A stretch of 64,000 nt of DNA from Streptomyces viridochromogenes. Lineage in GTDB: Bacteria > Actinomycetota > Actinomycetes > Streptomycetales > Streptomycetaceae. Positions 39,080 to 47,981 of this stretch are shown one piece after another. The DNA is taken from NCBI RefSeq assembly GCF_001270495.1, contig NZ_LGUR01000213.1, forward strand, positions 13,733-77,732, written 5' to 3'. Position numbers and translations under genes: made by a program. The notes beneath the pieces are model-generated. The model had not been told where the DNA came from and did no database searches. It saw only the letters and a program-made list of their open reading frames with translations. Positions within the stretch are counted from its first letter, which is position 1. The number at the start of each line of letters is the position of its first letter.

Positions 39080-40579
39080 TCAGTCCGCGAAGACGGCGCC
39101 GAACGCGGGGGACCCGGTCGTCGAGAGTCCCGAGGTGCTCGGGGCGACGGCGCGCGAGCCGGACGTGGTGATCTTCGTGCCGTTGGAGGGCAGGTAGGTC
39201 AGACCGCCGTTGCCCGCGTTCTCGTACGAGCCGATGACCAGGTCCGCCTTGCCGTCACCGGTGACGTCGTCGAGCTTGACGTCGGCGCCGAAGAGGTCGT
39301 TCTTCTCGTCGTTGCCGGGGACGCCCGCGGTGCTCTGGGCGAGGCCCTGGACACCGGAGACGGTGTCGATGCCGTTCGCGGAGCCGTACAGGACGGTGAC
39401 CTGGCCGGTGTTGGCGGCGCCGTCGATGTCCTCGTTCGGGGAGGCGACGACGAGGTCCTGGTAACCGTCGCCGTTGATGTCACCGAGGTCCAGCTCCCAG
39501 CCGAAGCCGTCGCCCTTCTCCGCGGTGCCGGGGACGTTGCCGCTGTTCTGGGTGATGCCGGCGGTGGTGGCGGGACCGGAGGTGGAGCCGTACGTGATGT
39601 TCACCTTGCCACCGTTGGCGGCGTCCGGGACGGGCGTGCCGTCCTCGGTCGTGCTGTCCCAGCCGGCGCCGCTGACGATGTCGCCGTAGCCGTCGCCGTT
39701 GATGTCGCCGATGGCGGTGATGATGCCGGGCTTGAGGGCCTCGGCGTCGCCGGCGCTCAGGCCGCCGGCGGTGCCGGGCACGTAGTAGTTGGTGTTCCAG
39801 CCGTAGTCGGTCCGGGTCTCGTACCCGTCGACGATCAGGTCGGTCCGCTTGTCGCCGTTGACGTCACCGGCGGTGAGGCTCATCGGGCCGTACGGGTAGT
39901 CGTTGGAGCCGTTCTGGATGGGCGGCTTGATGGTGTAGCGCCCGCCGGGAGTACCGGTCGAGTCGAAGCCGCCCTTGAAGACGTGGATGGTGTTGGACGA
40001 GTTGCCGACGGCCAGGTCGGCCTTGCCGTCGCCGTCGAAGTCGCCTGCCGCCAGGTCCTTGCCCCAGTAGTCGTGCGAGGACGGGGCCGGGTCCGCGATG
40101 GTGACGCCCTTGCCGGTGAGGCCGCTCGCCGAGCCCCACAGGACGGCGACGCCGCCGCCGTTGGTGTCGGTGCCGACCTTCTCCCACGGGGAGGAGACGG
40201 CGAGGTCGTCGTAGCCGTCGCCGTTGAAGTCGGCGTACGCGGACTCGGCGCCGAAGCCGTCGCCCGCCTCGGCGGTGCCGGGGTTGCCGGTGGTGTTCTG
40301 GCTGATGGTGGTGCGCTTAGCGGACGACACGCCGGTGGCGGTGCCGTAGAGCACGACGATCTGGCCGGCGCTCTGGCGTCCGCTCACGTAGGCGCCGTGC
40401 GCCGAGGCCACGACGTCCCCGGTCCCGTCGCCGTTGAAGTCGGCGTACGGGACCTGGACGGAGTCGGCGGCGGTGGCCGACGTGGCCGTGGCGAGGGTGA
40501 GCAGTCCGCCCGTCAGCGCGGTCGCGGTGGCCGTCGCGAGGGCGAGTCGTGCCGGGCGGCGCAGGTGGTGCTTGTGCAT
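39080..40579 (-). CDS. Secreted FG-GAP repeat protein 2
   Basis: A 499-residue protein from the ATG at 40579, preceded by AGGAGAACCGC, the same leader as FG-GAP 3. A signal peptide (LALATATATALTGGLLTLAT, ATSATAA) is followed by about seven FG-GAP blades with calcium loops DFNGDGTGD, DFNGDGYDD, DFDGDGKAD, DVNGDKRTD, DINGDGYGD, DINGDGYQD and DVTGDGKAD. It is a paralogue of the neighbours on both sides. Role: extracellular beta-propeller, ligand unknown. Confidence 0.9.
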   Translation of the reverse strand: MHKHHLRRPARLALATATATALTGGLLTLATATSATAADSVQVPYADFNGDGTGDVVASAHGAYVSGRQSAGQIVVLYGTATGVSSAKRTTISQNTTGNPGTAEAGDGFGAESAYADFNGDGYDDLAVSSPWEKVGTDTNGGGVAVLWGSASGLTGKGVTIADPAPSSHDYWGKDLAAGDFDGDGKADLAVGNSSNTIHVFKGGFDSTGTPGGRYTIKPPIQNGSNDYPYGPMSLTAGDVNGDKRTDLIVDGYETRTDYGWNTNYYVPGTAGGLSAGDAEALKPGIITAIGDINGDGYGDIVSGAGWDSTTEDGTPVPDAANGGKVNITYGSTSGPATTAGITQNSGNVPGTAEKGDGFGWELDLGDINGDGYQDLVVASPNEDIDGAANTGQVTVLYGSANGIDTVSGVQGLAQSTAGVPGNDEKNDLFGADVKLDDVTGDGKADLVIGSYENAGNGGLTYLPSNGTKITTSGSRAVAPSTSGLSTTGSPAFGAVFAD

Positions 40580-40753
40580 GCGGTTCTCCTGCTGCATGCG
40601 GGGGATGCCTGGCCGGCATCCGCAGTTGGTGGGGTGCGACCTCGGGTGTTCTCCGGGAGTTGTCCTCGGGTTCACCCGTGGGGTCGGCGATCAGGAGACC
40701 CACGATGGGACGGAAGGGTTGCACGTGAGTTCGGGAAATCTTTGAGGCCCCTG

Positions 40754-40784
40754 AACCGGAGGCCGGCCGGAACGGCCTCCGGTT
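40754..40784 (-). terminator. Terminator after FG-GAP 3
   Basis: AACCGGAGGCCG (40754-40765) pairs with CGGCCTCCGGTT (40773-40784) around a 7-nt loop, about 40 bp past the FG-GAP 3 stop. Confidence 0.75.
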
Positions 40785-40824
40785 CGTCACGGGGGGAGCG
40801 GGTGGAGCGGGTGGAACTGGCGGA

Positions 40825-42279
40825 TCAGTCCGCCATCTGGCTGCCGAACAGCGGCGTGCCGGACGCCGACACCTTGGCGGCGGTCAGGCCGATGCCCCGC
40901 CCGGACGTGCTGATCTTCGAGCCGTCGGAGGCGAAGGCCACGACATAGCCGTCGCTGTTGTTCTCGCCCGGCAGGCCGACCGCCAGGTCCGCCTTGCCGT
41001 CGCCGGTTGCGTCGGTGAGCAGCAGTTCGCCGCCGAAGCCGTCGTTCTTCTCGTTGTCGCCGGGCACGCCGGTCGTGTCCTGGGCCAGGGACTGGGCGGC
41101 GCCGCCCTGGAAGCCGGACGTCGAGCCGTAGAGGACGGAGACCATGCCGGCGTCGGCGATGCCGTTCAAGTCCTCGCCGGGCGAGCCGATGGCGAGATCG
41201 TCGTAGCCGTCGCCGTTGATGTCCCCGAGGGAGAGCTCCCAGCCGAAGGCGTCCCCTGTCTCGCTGGTGCCGGGGATGCCGGAGCTGTTCTGCTCCAAGG
41301 TCCCCGTGCCGCCGTTCGGACCGGTCGACGTGCCCCAGACGACCTGCACGGCACCGCCCTTGGCGGCCCCGGCGCTGTCCGAGGAGGCGTCCCAGTGGTT
41401 GCCGATGACGATGTCGCCGTAGCCGTCGTTGTCGATGTCGCCGATGTCGGAGATGATCCCGGCGGGCAGCTTGTGGGCGCCGGATGCGGTCACGCCGCTG
41501 GAGGAGCCGGGCAGGTAGTAGTTGGCGTTGAAGTAGTAGTCGCCGCTCGTCTCGCCCTCGTAGCCGTCGACGAGCAGGTCGGTGCGGCCGTCGCTGTTCA
41601 CATCGCCCGGCGTGAGGTTGAAGATGTCGTTGCCCTTCACCTTCAGGACCGGTGTGGTGACCTTGTAGTGGCCGCCGGTGGAGCCGGACTTGGTGAAGCC
41701 GCCGCGGTAGATGTCGATCGTGTTCTGGTCCGAGCCGATGGCGAGGTCGTCACGGCCGTCGCCGTTGTAGTCGCCGGCGGCGAGCGGGGCGCCGAAGGAG
41801 TCGTGGCTGCCGGCGGCGGGGTCGGAGACCGTGGTGCCGCCCGAGAGGCCGGCGGAGCCGCCCCACAGGATGACCGCGGTGCCGCCGTCGGTGTCCGAGC
41901 CGACGTCCTCGCCGGGCGCGCCCACGGCGAGGTCGGCGTAACCGTCGCCGTTGAAGTCGCCGGCCGTGGTGTGCGAACCGAAGCCGTCGCCCGCCTCGGC
42001 GCCGCCCGGGACGCCCGTGCTGTTCTGGGAGAGCGTCTGGATCTTGGCGGCGCCCGCGCCGGTCGGGGAGCCGTACAGCACGGTCACCGAGCCGGCCGCC
42101 GTGTGGCCGCCCACGTAGGCGCGCGGCGCGGAGACCGCCACGTCCTGGAACCCGTCGCCGTTGAAGTCGCCCTCCAGGCCGGAGGCGGCCGCCGCGGGAC
42201 CGGCGGCGACGACGAGCAGACCGCCCGTGAGTGCGCCGGCGGCCGCGGTCGCCAAGGCTGTACGGAGGCTTTTGCGCAT
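40825..42279 (-). CDS. Secreted FG-GAP repeat protein 3
   Basis: A 484-residue protein from the ATG at 42279 behind AGGAGAACCGC. The signal peptide is RTALATAAAGALTGGLLVVA, AGPAAAA. Calcium loops include DFNGDGFQD, DFNGDGYAD, DYNGDGRDD, DVNSDGRTD, DIDNDGYGD, DINGDGYDD and DATGDGKAD, with blades matching FG-GAP 2 closely in order and spacing. The tandem arrangement points to duplication of one ancestral gene. A hairpin at 42308-42348 lies in its upstream region. Confidence 0.9.
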   Translation of the reverse strand: MRKSLRTALATAAAGALTGGLLVVAAGPAAAASGLEGDFNGDGFQDVAVSAPRAYVGGHTAAGSVTVLYGSPTGAGAAKIQTLSQNSTGVPGGAEAGDGFGSHTTAGDFNGDGYADLAVGAPGEDVGSDTDGGTAVILWGGSAGLSGGTTVSDPAAGSHDSFGAPLAAGDYNGDGRDDLAIGSDQNTIDIYRGGFTKSGSTGGHYKVTTPVLKVKGNDIFNLTPGDVNSDGRTDLLVDGYEGETSGDYYFNANYYLPGSSSGVTASGAHKLPAGIISDIGDIDNDGYGDIVIGNHWDASSDSAGAAKGGAVQVVWGTSTGPNGGTGTLEQNSSGIPGTSETGDAFGWELSLGDINGDGYDDLAIGSPGEDLNGIADAGMVSVLYGSTSGFQGGAAQSLAQDTTGVPGDNEKNDGFGGELLLTDATGDGKADLAVGLPGENNSDGYVVAFASDGSKISTSGRGIGLTAAKVSASGTPLFGSQMAD

Positions 42280-42307
42280 GCGGTTCTCCTGCTGAGTACG
42301 GATGACC

Positions 42308-42348
42308 ACCCCCGTTGGCCCGGTCTTCCGCCGGGCTCAAACGGGGGT
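42308..42348 (-). terminator. Hairpin between DUF5701 and FG-GAP 3 genes
   Basis: ACCCCCGTT (42308-42316) with AACGGGGGT (42340-42348) encloses an inner stem GCCCGG/CCGGGC. It lies 28 bp before the FG-GAP 3 start and about 170 bp after the DUF5701 stop. It could terminate the upstream transcript or act as a leader element of FG-GAP 3. Confidence 0.5.
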
Positions 42349-42520
42349 GATGGGTGGTGCAGGAGACCTCTGAGGTGAGCGGATGGTTGTACGTCGAACA
42401 GTCGGACAAGGAATTGTTGAGGCGGCAGGGCCGGACGGCATGGCCGGCCCCGGCAGAGGCGCCGCCCGGACGGCAGGCCCGACTCGCCGCACTCGTACGG
42501 CCGCTGGGGCCGGACAGGTC

Positions 42521-43234
42521 CTAGGCTCGCCCGCGCCCTGTCGCGGACGCGAAGCCCAGCCACGTATGCCGGTTGCCCCACCAGCACCAGCCCACCTTCG
42601 GCGCGTTGCGCCGCTCGCGGCCGTCGCGTCCCGTGCCGTTGCTGATCCAGATCGCCGGGGTGCGGGCGTCCAGCGTGCCGTTCGCCTTGCGCAACCGGGA
42701 GCCGATCGTCATGAAGCAGCGGTTGCGTTCGAGAGCCGCCGGCTGCTGGAGCACCCAGTGGATGCCCTCGGTGAGCAGCAGGGGCGTGCGGTCCTCCTTG
42801 GTCAGGGCCGGCAGCGCCTCTTCGGGGCTCCAGTTGGCCATGTGGTCGCCGCGGTCGACGCCGGTGACGACGTAGAGGGGCGCGTCGGGCAGTGGGACGG
42901 CGTCCGGGGTGAAGTCGTCGACGTCGGGCATGTCGACGACGACGAAGCCGGGCTTGTCGTCGCGACGGAGCAAGGGGGCGAGGGCGGACGCGGGGACGCG
43001 GTCCGGGTGGACGGCGAGCAGGGCGTTGCCGTGCCCACTCGCACGGTCCCCGCTCGAACGGTCCCCGCTCTCCCCGGCCCCGCTCCCACCCTCGGCGCCT
43101 TGCGCGAACGCGCGCAGTTCGTCGGCCGGTATCCCCGCAAGCTCGTGCACCCCGAGTGAGATCAGGTGCTCGGCCTGGGCGGTGAGCGGCGGGAGCGGGG
43201 GCAGGGGGGCGGCGTTGGACGACGTATCGGACAA
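42521..43234 (-). CDS. DUF5701-like protein
   Basis: A protein of about 237 residues. The likely start is the TTG at 43234 (MSDTSSNAAPLPPLPPLTAQ) behind AGGAG; an in-frame ATG at 43273 is an alternative. It contains AEHLISLGVHELAGIPADEL, FVVVDMPDVDDFTPDAVPLP, APLYVVTGVDRGDHMANWSP and a C-terminal VGWCWWGNRHTWLGFASATG. This matches the actinobacterial DUF5701 family of unknown function. No signal peptide or membrane segment is present. Confidence 0.7.
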   Translation of the reverse strand: MSDTSSNAAPLPPLPPLTAQAEHLISLGVHELAGIPADELRAFAQGAEGGSGAGESGDRSSGDRASGHGNALLAVHPDRVPASALAPLLRRDDKPGFVVVDMPDVDDFTPDAVPLPDAPLYVVTGVDRGDHMANWSPEEALPALTKEDRTPLLLTEGIHWVLQQPAALERNRCFMTIGSRLRKANGTLDARTPAIWISNGTGRDGRERRNAPKVGWCWWGNRHTWLGFASATGRGRA

Positions 43235-43480
43235 GACACTCCTAGGCTCGCGGGGCGGTTGACCTGAGGGCAACGAGAGGGCCCTGCCGGAACGTTCCCC
43301 TCCGGGCCGACCCGGCGAGCGCGCTTCGACGGGCCCCGACCAGCCGGGCCAGTTCGTGTGGATTCCGTGACCTCGCCCCGGTCCCTTTACCGTTTCATGG
43401 CATGATCTGGGCCATTCGGCCGAGGATCACCGGCCGGAATTCGCCGATGCGCGACCGCGAAGCGTGAACGGGGAGGATCC

Positions 43481-43786
43481 ATGGCGGGGCACTTCAAAAC
43501 CGATATTGATCAGCTCGCTGCCTTCACCAAGGACCTGAACAGCGCCCACGACTCCCTTGAGCAGGTGCGAACGGCTCTCCAGCACGTGCGGTCCGACCAG
43601 ATCGGGACGCCGGAGCTGGACGAGGCGTGCGACGCGTTCCAGGAGCGCTGGAAGTACGGCAACGAGCAGATCAAGGAGCGCATCGGCAAGCTCACCGAGG
43701 GGCTCCAGAAGAACACGGACAACTACCGCGAAGTGGAGACCTCCCTGGAGGAGAGCTTCAAGCGGGCCGCGGCTGCGGGGAAGTGA
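43481..43786 (+). CDS. WXG100-like ESX substrate
   Basis: A 101-residue helical-hairpin protein behind GGGGAGGAT. Its length and two long amphipathic helices around ERWKYGNEQ fit the WXG100/ESAT-6 family secreted by type VII systems. The turn reads W-K-Y-G rather than W-x-G, a slight departure. It is followed 9 bp later by a larger protein with a similar N-terminal helical region. No ESX ATPase (EccC) or channel gene is in the window, so secretion would need a machinery encoded elsewhere. Confidence 0.75.
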   Translation: MAGHFKTDIDQLAAFTKDLNSAHDSLEQVRTALQHVRSDQIGTPELDEACDAFQERWKYGNEQIKERIGKLTEGLQKNTDNYREVETSLEESFKRAAAAGK

Positions 43787-43795
43787 CCGATCGCG

Positions 43796-45097
43796 ATGGC
43801 ACAGAACCCCTACGTCCACCTCGGCTGGAACCCCGTGCCGGGCGAGCCCGGCGAGGTCGAGAAGCTCCGCACCCAGCTCGTCAACTCGGCGAGCGCGCTG
43901 CAGACGGCATACCAGAAGATCGACAAGCTGCTCGGCGAGTCCAGCTTCTGGGAGGGCGACGCGGCCGTGGGCTTCCGTGAGGCCCTCGACGGTGACCTGC
44001 CGAAGTACATGAAGGACGCGCACACCTCGCTGACCAAGGCCGCCGGCCACCTCGGCGCCTGGCACGGCGGGCTGACCGGACGCCGGGAACTCGCGCACAA
44101 GTACGACGTCGAAGCGGCGGACCACAAGGGCGACCTCAAGACGGCCAACTCGCGGCACGAGACGGCCAAGCAGGATCCCGACCTGAAGCTCGCGGGGCAG
44201 ACCTTCGAGGAAGGGCCCGAGCTCCAGTCCGCGCAGGCCCGCCTGAACGCGGCGCAGACCCGGCTGAACGACGCCGTCACCGCCGTCAACAACGCGCAGG
44301 GCGCTCTCGACGACGTGATCCGCAAGGCGCGGGAGCTGGAGGGAACGCACGAGGACCAGGCCCGGGACCTCGCGAAGAAGCTGACGGACGCCACGAAGGA
44401 CCTGGCGCCCGAGGAGCCGGGGTGGCTGAGCAAGGCGCTCAGCTGGATCGGGGACAACCTCACGAACATCCTGAGCGTGCTGGCGGCGGTGGCGGGGCTG
44501 CTGGCGCTGCTGTGCACGGGGCCGTTCGGGATCGCGATGCTGCTCGCCGCCGGTGCGCTGAGCCTGGCGACGATGGGCTCCCGGCTCGCCGATCCCAAGG
44601 TGCGGGCCTCGCTCGCGGACGGGTTCACCAAGGGCGAGTTCGACGCGGACTTCTGGGAGAACTCGGTGGGGCTCGTCGGTGACGCGCTGGGCGCGGTGCC
44701 GGGAGTGGGCGCCGTGAGCCGCGGCCTCAACGGCGCCGTCCAGTCGACGAGGTTCGCGTCCGAAGCCGTCACCGCCGGGCAGTTCCTCGGCCGGTTCGCC
44801 GACGACACCGTCACGGCCGCCGGCCGGATCGCGGCCGCGGGCTCCTTCAACCCCGTCGGAGACCTGGTGGCGCACGCGGCGGGGGGCAGCCAGGCCGTCA
44901 GAGCGGGCATGGACTTCGTCTCGCCGGTCGCGGGGGTGGTCACCGCCGGCTACGGACTGGCCGCCGAGAACATCGACGCCTTGAAGAGCGACGCCGGCAA
45001 GAACAGCGCCACCGGGGTCGACGCGGTCCGCGCGGGTCTGTTCGACGGCCCCGGTGCCCTCGCCATCGTCGGCGACGTAGCGAGGGTGCTGCGATGA
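43796..45097 (+). CDS. Putative type VII-secreted protein
   Basis: A 433-residue protein. The first 210 residues are strongly helical (LRTQLVNSASALQTAYQKID, W-x-G motif FWEGDAAVGFREAL, then a long Ala/Asp/Lys coiled region). Residues about 215-265 contain hydrophobic segments (ILSVLAAVAGLLALLCTGPF, GIAMLLAAGALSLA). The C-terminal half is Gly/Ala-rich with no toxin motif I recognise. This resembles actinobacterial T7SS-secreted proteins with WXG/LXG-like heads. It overlaps the next gene by 4 bp, so the group is co-translated. Confidence 0.65.
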   Translation: MAQNPYVHLGWNPVPGEPGEVEKLRTQLVNSASALQTAYQKIDKLLGESSFWEGDAAVGFREALDGDLPKYMKDAHTSLTKAAGHLGAWHGGLTGRRELAHKYDVEAADHKGDLKTANSRHETAKQDPDLKLAGQTFEEGPELQSAQARLNAAQTRLNDAVTAVNNAQGALDDVIRKARELEGTHEDQARDLAKKLTDATKDLAPEEPGWLSKALSWIGDNLTNILSVLAAVAGLLALLCTGPFGIAMLLAAGALSLATMGSRLADPKVRASLADGFTKGEFDADFWENSVGLVGDALGAVPGVGAVSRGLNGAVQSTRFASEAVTAGQFLGRFADDTVTAAGRIAAAGSFNPVGDLVAHAAGGSQAVRAGMDFVSPVAGVVTAGYGLAAENIDALKSDAGKNSATGVDAVRAGLFDGPGALAIVGDVARVLR

Positions 45098-45837
45098 CAC
45101 AGGAAGCCGCCGAGCAGCCGCCGCTGCGTCTGGTCATCGACGACTCGGCCAGAGACCCGAGCTCGAAGATCTGGTATGCGCTGCCGGCCGGGTACCTCAA
45201 CGTCCCCATCGACGCCCTCGACCCCGAACCGGGCTCGGAGCAGGAGACGTATCTCCAGCAGGCGATGGAGCTGGTCCTCGGCCTGGCCCCCGAGGACCAG
45301 CGCGACCGGTACACGGGCGCTCTGCGCGACGTCAGGTTCATGGCCGCCCGGATGCGGAGCGAGGGTGTCATCGCCTGCTCGCTCGGCATGCACTACGCGG
45401 ACAACGGCACCTCCGCCATGTCCGTGTTCACGGTGGCGCTCAAGGACATCGACTGGGCCCCGGCCAAGATCACGGCGGTGCGCGCGGTCGCACTGCGCGA
45501 AAGCACCGAGAACGTCGAGCTGTTGACGCTGCCGGGCGGTCGTCCGGCGTCGATCTCCGACACCCTGATCACCACGCCCGACCTGGCGGGCGTACCCGGC
45601 CAGGACCTCTACCAGTGCACCCTCTACATCCCGGCTCCCTCGGGTACGCAGCTGGGCGTCCTGACGCTGAGCAGTACGGCCGTGGGGTCCCGGAAGCACT
45701 ACCGCGACATGATGGCGGGCATCGCGCACACGGTGTCCTTCCACGACCCGATGCCGGAGATCGAGCGCGCCGCACGAGGTGACGGGCCCGACGGCACGGG
45801 TGGCATCGCGGGCGACATCGCCTCCGACTTCGGCTGA
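45094..45837 (+). CDS. Conserved protein in ESX-type cluster
   Basis: A 247-residue soluble protein whose ATG overlaps the stop of the preceding secreted-protein gene (ATGA). It contains KIWYALPAGYLNVPIDALDP, AARMRSEGVIACSLGMHYAD and LYQCTLYIPAPSGTQLGVLT. No family is recognised. Tight coupling suggests a cytosolic partner such as a chaperone or immunity-like protein of the upstream substrate, but this is only context. Confidence 0.5.
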   Translation: MTQEAAEQPPLRLVIDDSARDPSSKIWYALPAGYLNVPIDALDPEPGSEQETYLQQAMELVLGLAPEDQRDRYTGALRDVRFMAARMRSEGVIACSLGMHYADNGTSAMSVFTVALKDIDWAPAKITAVRAVALRESTENVELLTLPGGRPASISDTLITTPDLAGVPGQDLYQCTLYIPAPSGTQLGVLTLSSTAVGSRKHYRDMMAGIAHTVSFHDPMPEIERAARGDGPDGTGGIAGDIASDFG

Positions 45838-45851
45838 CCCGGGACGGACAC

Positions 45852-46463
45852 ATGACCATGAACCTTGACAAGCAGGGCTTCGACGGCCCGGTGGCGTGGG
45901 ACACACCGGGCACCCGAAGCGCTCTCCACCGCTGGACGGCGTGGAACCTGGCCAAGTCGCTGGGCTGGGTGGCGCTGTGGGTGGGGGCGCTGTACCTCAC
46001 GCTCTTGCTGCCCGTGGCGGCGGTGGTTGTCATGGTGTTCGTTCTGCTCGGGATCACGGTCATGGCGAGCCAGGCCCTCGGCCGACTCGCCAAGGGGGTG
46101 CGGATGCGGCGCATCCTCGCTGTCTACCCCTGGCGTCAGCAGCCGGGGGCCGTCCGGATCAACAAGGGCAAAGCGGTCTTCGTGCTGCCCGACCCCGACC
46201 GGCCCGAGAACACGGTGTCGCTCAAACTGGCCGCCGGGCTGTTCCGGTCCTGGAGCCACGAGGCCCTCAAGGACTACGACGAGGAACTCTGGTACGCGGG
46301 CGACCCCCGCTTCGCCTGCGTGGTCGCCAAGCCCGGCCTGCGTGGCCTGAGCTGCCTGGCCCAGCCCACCGCCTACAGCTACCGCACTTCCCCCCGCCGG
46401 AAGGGCCTCAGCCCCGAGGCACGCCGCCGCGCCCGGGCCATCGGAGCACGCGTCGCCGACTGA
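45852..46463 (+). CDS. Membrane protein of ESX-type cluster
   Basis: A 203-residue protein starting 15 bp after the preceding gene. Two adjacent membrane segments lie at about residues 35-80 (LGWVALWVGALYLTLLLPVA, AVVVMVFVLLGITVMASQAL). The rest is a soluble domain (VFVLPDPDRPENTVSLKLAA, LWYAGDPRFACVVAKPGLRG). It closes the four-gene group. Function unknown. Confidence 0.55.
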   Translation: MTMNLDKQGFDGPVAWDTPGTRSALHRWTAWNLAKSLGWVALWVGALYLTLLLPVAAVVVMVFVLLGITVMASQALGRLAKGVRMRRILAVYPWRQQPGAVRINKGKAVFVLPDPDRPENTVSLKLAAGLFRSWSHEALKDYDEELWYAGDPRFACVVAKPGLRGLSCLAQPTAYSYRTSPRRKGLSPEARRRARAIGARVAD

Positions 46464-46501
46464 GTGACGCGGGTGTCTCCGGCCGGGCCCGCCCCGCACG
46501 C

Positions 46502-47815
46502 CTACTGGGCGAGGAACTCCGAGGTGGAGAACCGCACCGACGGCTCCGCCGCCACCAGCCCCTTCTTCGCGCCCGGATACACGGCCACCGTGTCCTTCGT
46601 CTCGCCGGCATACGTCCGAACCACCAGGTCCGCCCGCCCGTCCCCGTCGAAGTCGCCGGCCGTCACGACACGCGTGGTGCCCCGCGCGGGTGGCCGCACC
46701 GTCACCATGCCCGCCGTCGCCGGTCCTGCCGTACGGCCCCGGAGGATGCGCAACTGCGTGCCGCTGGTGACGAGTTCGCTCAGCCCGTCGCCGTCGAAGT
46801 CGGCGGCGTCGAGCACCGAGCCGGGGGTGGCGAGGGCCCCGCGCGCGGTGGCTGTCGGGAGGTCGTAGCGCAGGGACGTTCCGCCCATGGTGCCGATCGC
46901 CGCGTCGAGGGCCGACCTGCCCTTGCCGAAGGCGCCGAGGGCCACGTCGATGCCGGCGGGGAGGGCGGCTCCCGTGCGGGTGGGGCCGGCCGGGCCGCCG
47001 AGCACGACTGCCGACTTGCCGGTGCCTTGCGCCGTACGGACCACCAGGTCGTCGTATCCGTCGCCGTTGACGTCGGCCGCCGGGCCCGTGGGGGCGTTGC
47101 CGGGGGCCTGGATCGGGGCGGGAGCCGTGCGCGGGCTGCCCTTGCGGGTGAACGGGCCCCGCAGGAAGCTCAGTTGACCGCCCGAGGCGTGGACCACCAG
47201 GTCCTGCGCGTCGTCGCCGTCGAAGTCGCCGCACACCGGCTGGTCGGGCCAGTCGTTGCCGACGCGGGCGCGGTCCGGGATCGCGAGCTTGACCGCCTTG
47301 CCGGTGAGGCCGCCCGGGGAGCCGTAGAGGATCTGCAACGGCACCGGCGGCTGCCCCTGGCCGTCGAAGGGCGGGTCGGTGGAGACGACCAGGTCGGTGA
47401 AGCCGTCGCCGTCCAGGTCGCAGGTCGCCTCCGCGTCGAAGACGGCCGGGAGCTGGCCCTCGGTCGGGGCCGCCTGCCGTCGCGGGCTGAGCAACTGCCG
47501 TGCGCCCGGGGTCAGTCCGCGCTCGCCGCCGTAGACGATGCCGATACCCGCGTCGTCGGCGTGCGCCTGGGCCTTCACCAGGTCGTTGAGGACCAGGTCG
47601 CGGTGGCCGTCGCCGTTGAAGTCGGCCGGGGTCTTGCTGCCCTTGCCGTGCGGGACGGGGAGTTGGGCCGGGGCGTCGGCCACCCGGACGGGGGTGTGCC
47701 GGTCAGGGTCGGCGTCGTCGTGCGGGGTGGGGCCACAGGCGGCGACCGCCAGGGCGATGACTCCGAGGGTGCCGGTCATGGCCGCCGTACACTTCCCGCT
47801 TCTTCGCGCGCGCAC
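46502..47815 (-). CDS. FG-GAP repeat lipoprotein
   Basis: A protein of up to 437 residues (GTG 47815; ATG 47779 also possible). The signal TGTLGVIALAVAAC is a lipobox, so Cys should be lipid-modified and the protein anchored outside the membrane. FG-GAP calcium loops follow: DFNGDGHRD, DLDGDGFTD, DFDGDDAQD, DVNGDGYDD, DFDGDGLSE and DFDGDGRAD. It is more divergent than the three tandem FG-GAP proteins at 37.5-42.3 kb and is not part of that run. Confidence 0.85.
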   Translation of the reverse strand: MRARRSGKCTAAMTGTLGVIALAVAACGPTPHDDADPDRHTPVRVADAPAQLPVPHGKGSKTPADFNGDGHRDLVLNDLVKAQAHADDAGIGIVYGGERGLTPGARQLLSPRRQAAPTEGQLPAVFDAEATCDLDGDGFTDLVVSTDPPFDGQGQPPVPLQILYGSPGGLTGKAVKLAIPDRARVGNDWPDQPVCGDFDGDDAQDLVVHASGGQLSFLRGPFTRKGSPRTAPAPIQAPGNAPTGPAADVNGDGYDDLVVRTAQGTGKSAVVLGGPAGPTRTGAALPAGIDVALGAFGKGRSALDAAIGTMGGTSLRYDLPTATARGALATPGSVLDAADFDGDGLSELVTSGTQLRILRGRTAGPATAGMVTVRPPARGTTRVVTAGDFDGDGRADLVVRTYAGETKDTVAVYPGAKKGLVAAEPSVRFSTSEFLAQ

Positions 47816-47936
47816 CGCTCACCTCATCAGCACCAGAGTCAACAACTGGGCAATGATGCACGCGTTCGAGTGGGGGTGACAGACCTGTGCGGGGGATCGG
47901 CCGGGACGCGCCGACGCCGAACCGTACATTTGGTTT

Positions 47937-47957
47937 CATTCGATACCGTATCGAATG
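47937..47957. promoter_or_regulatory. MarR operator (perfect palindrome)
   Basis: CATTCGATAC and GTATCGAATG are perfect 10-bp complements around a single C. The site ends 24 bp before the MarR start, beside TAATCT (a possible -10). A related sequence with the same GATACCGT core lies at 49233-49258, between the azoreductase and nitroreductase genes. Confidence 0.75.
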
Positions 47958-47981
47958 ACTGGACGGCGGTAATCTGGCCTC

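Noticed and set aside
37981..42378. Long plus-strand frames opposite the FG-GAP genes
   Set aside because: They are antisense shadows with repeated VAVAV-like products and no start signals.
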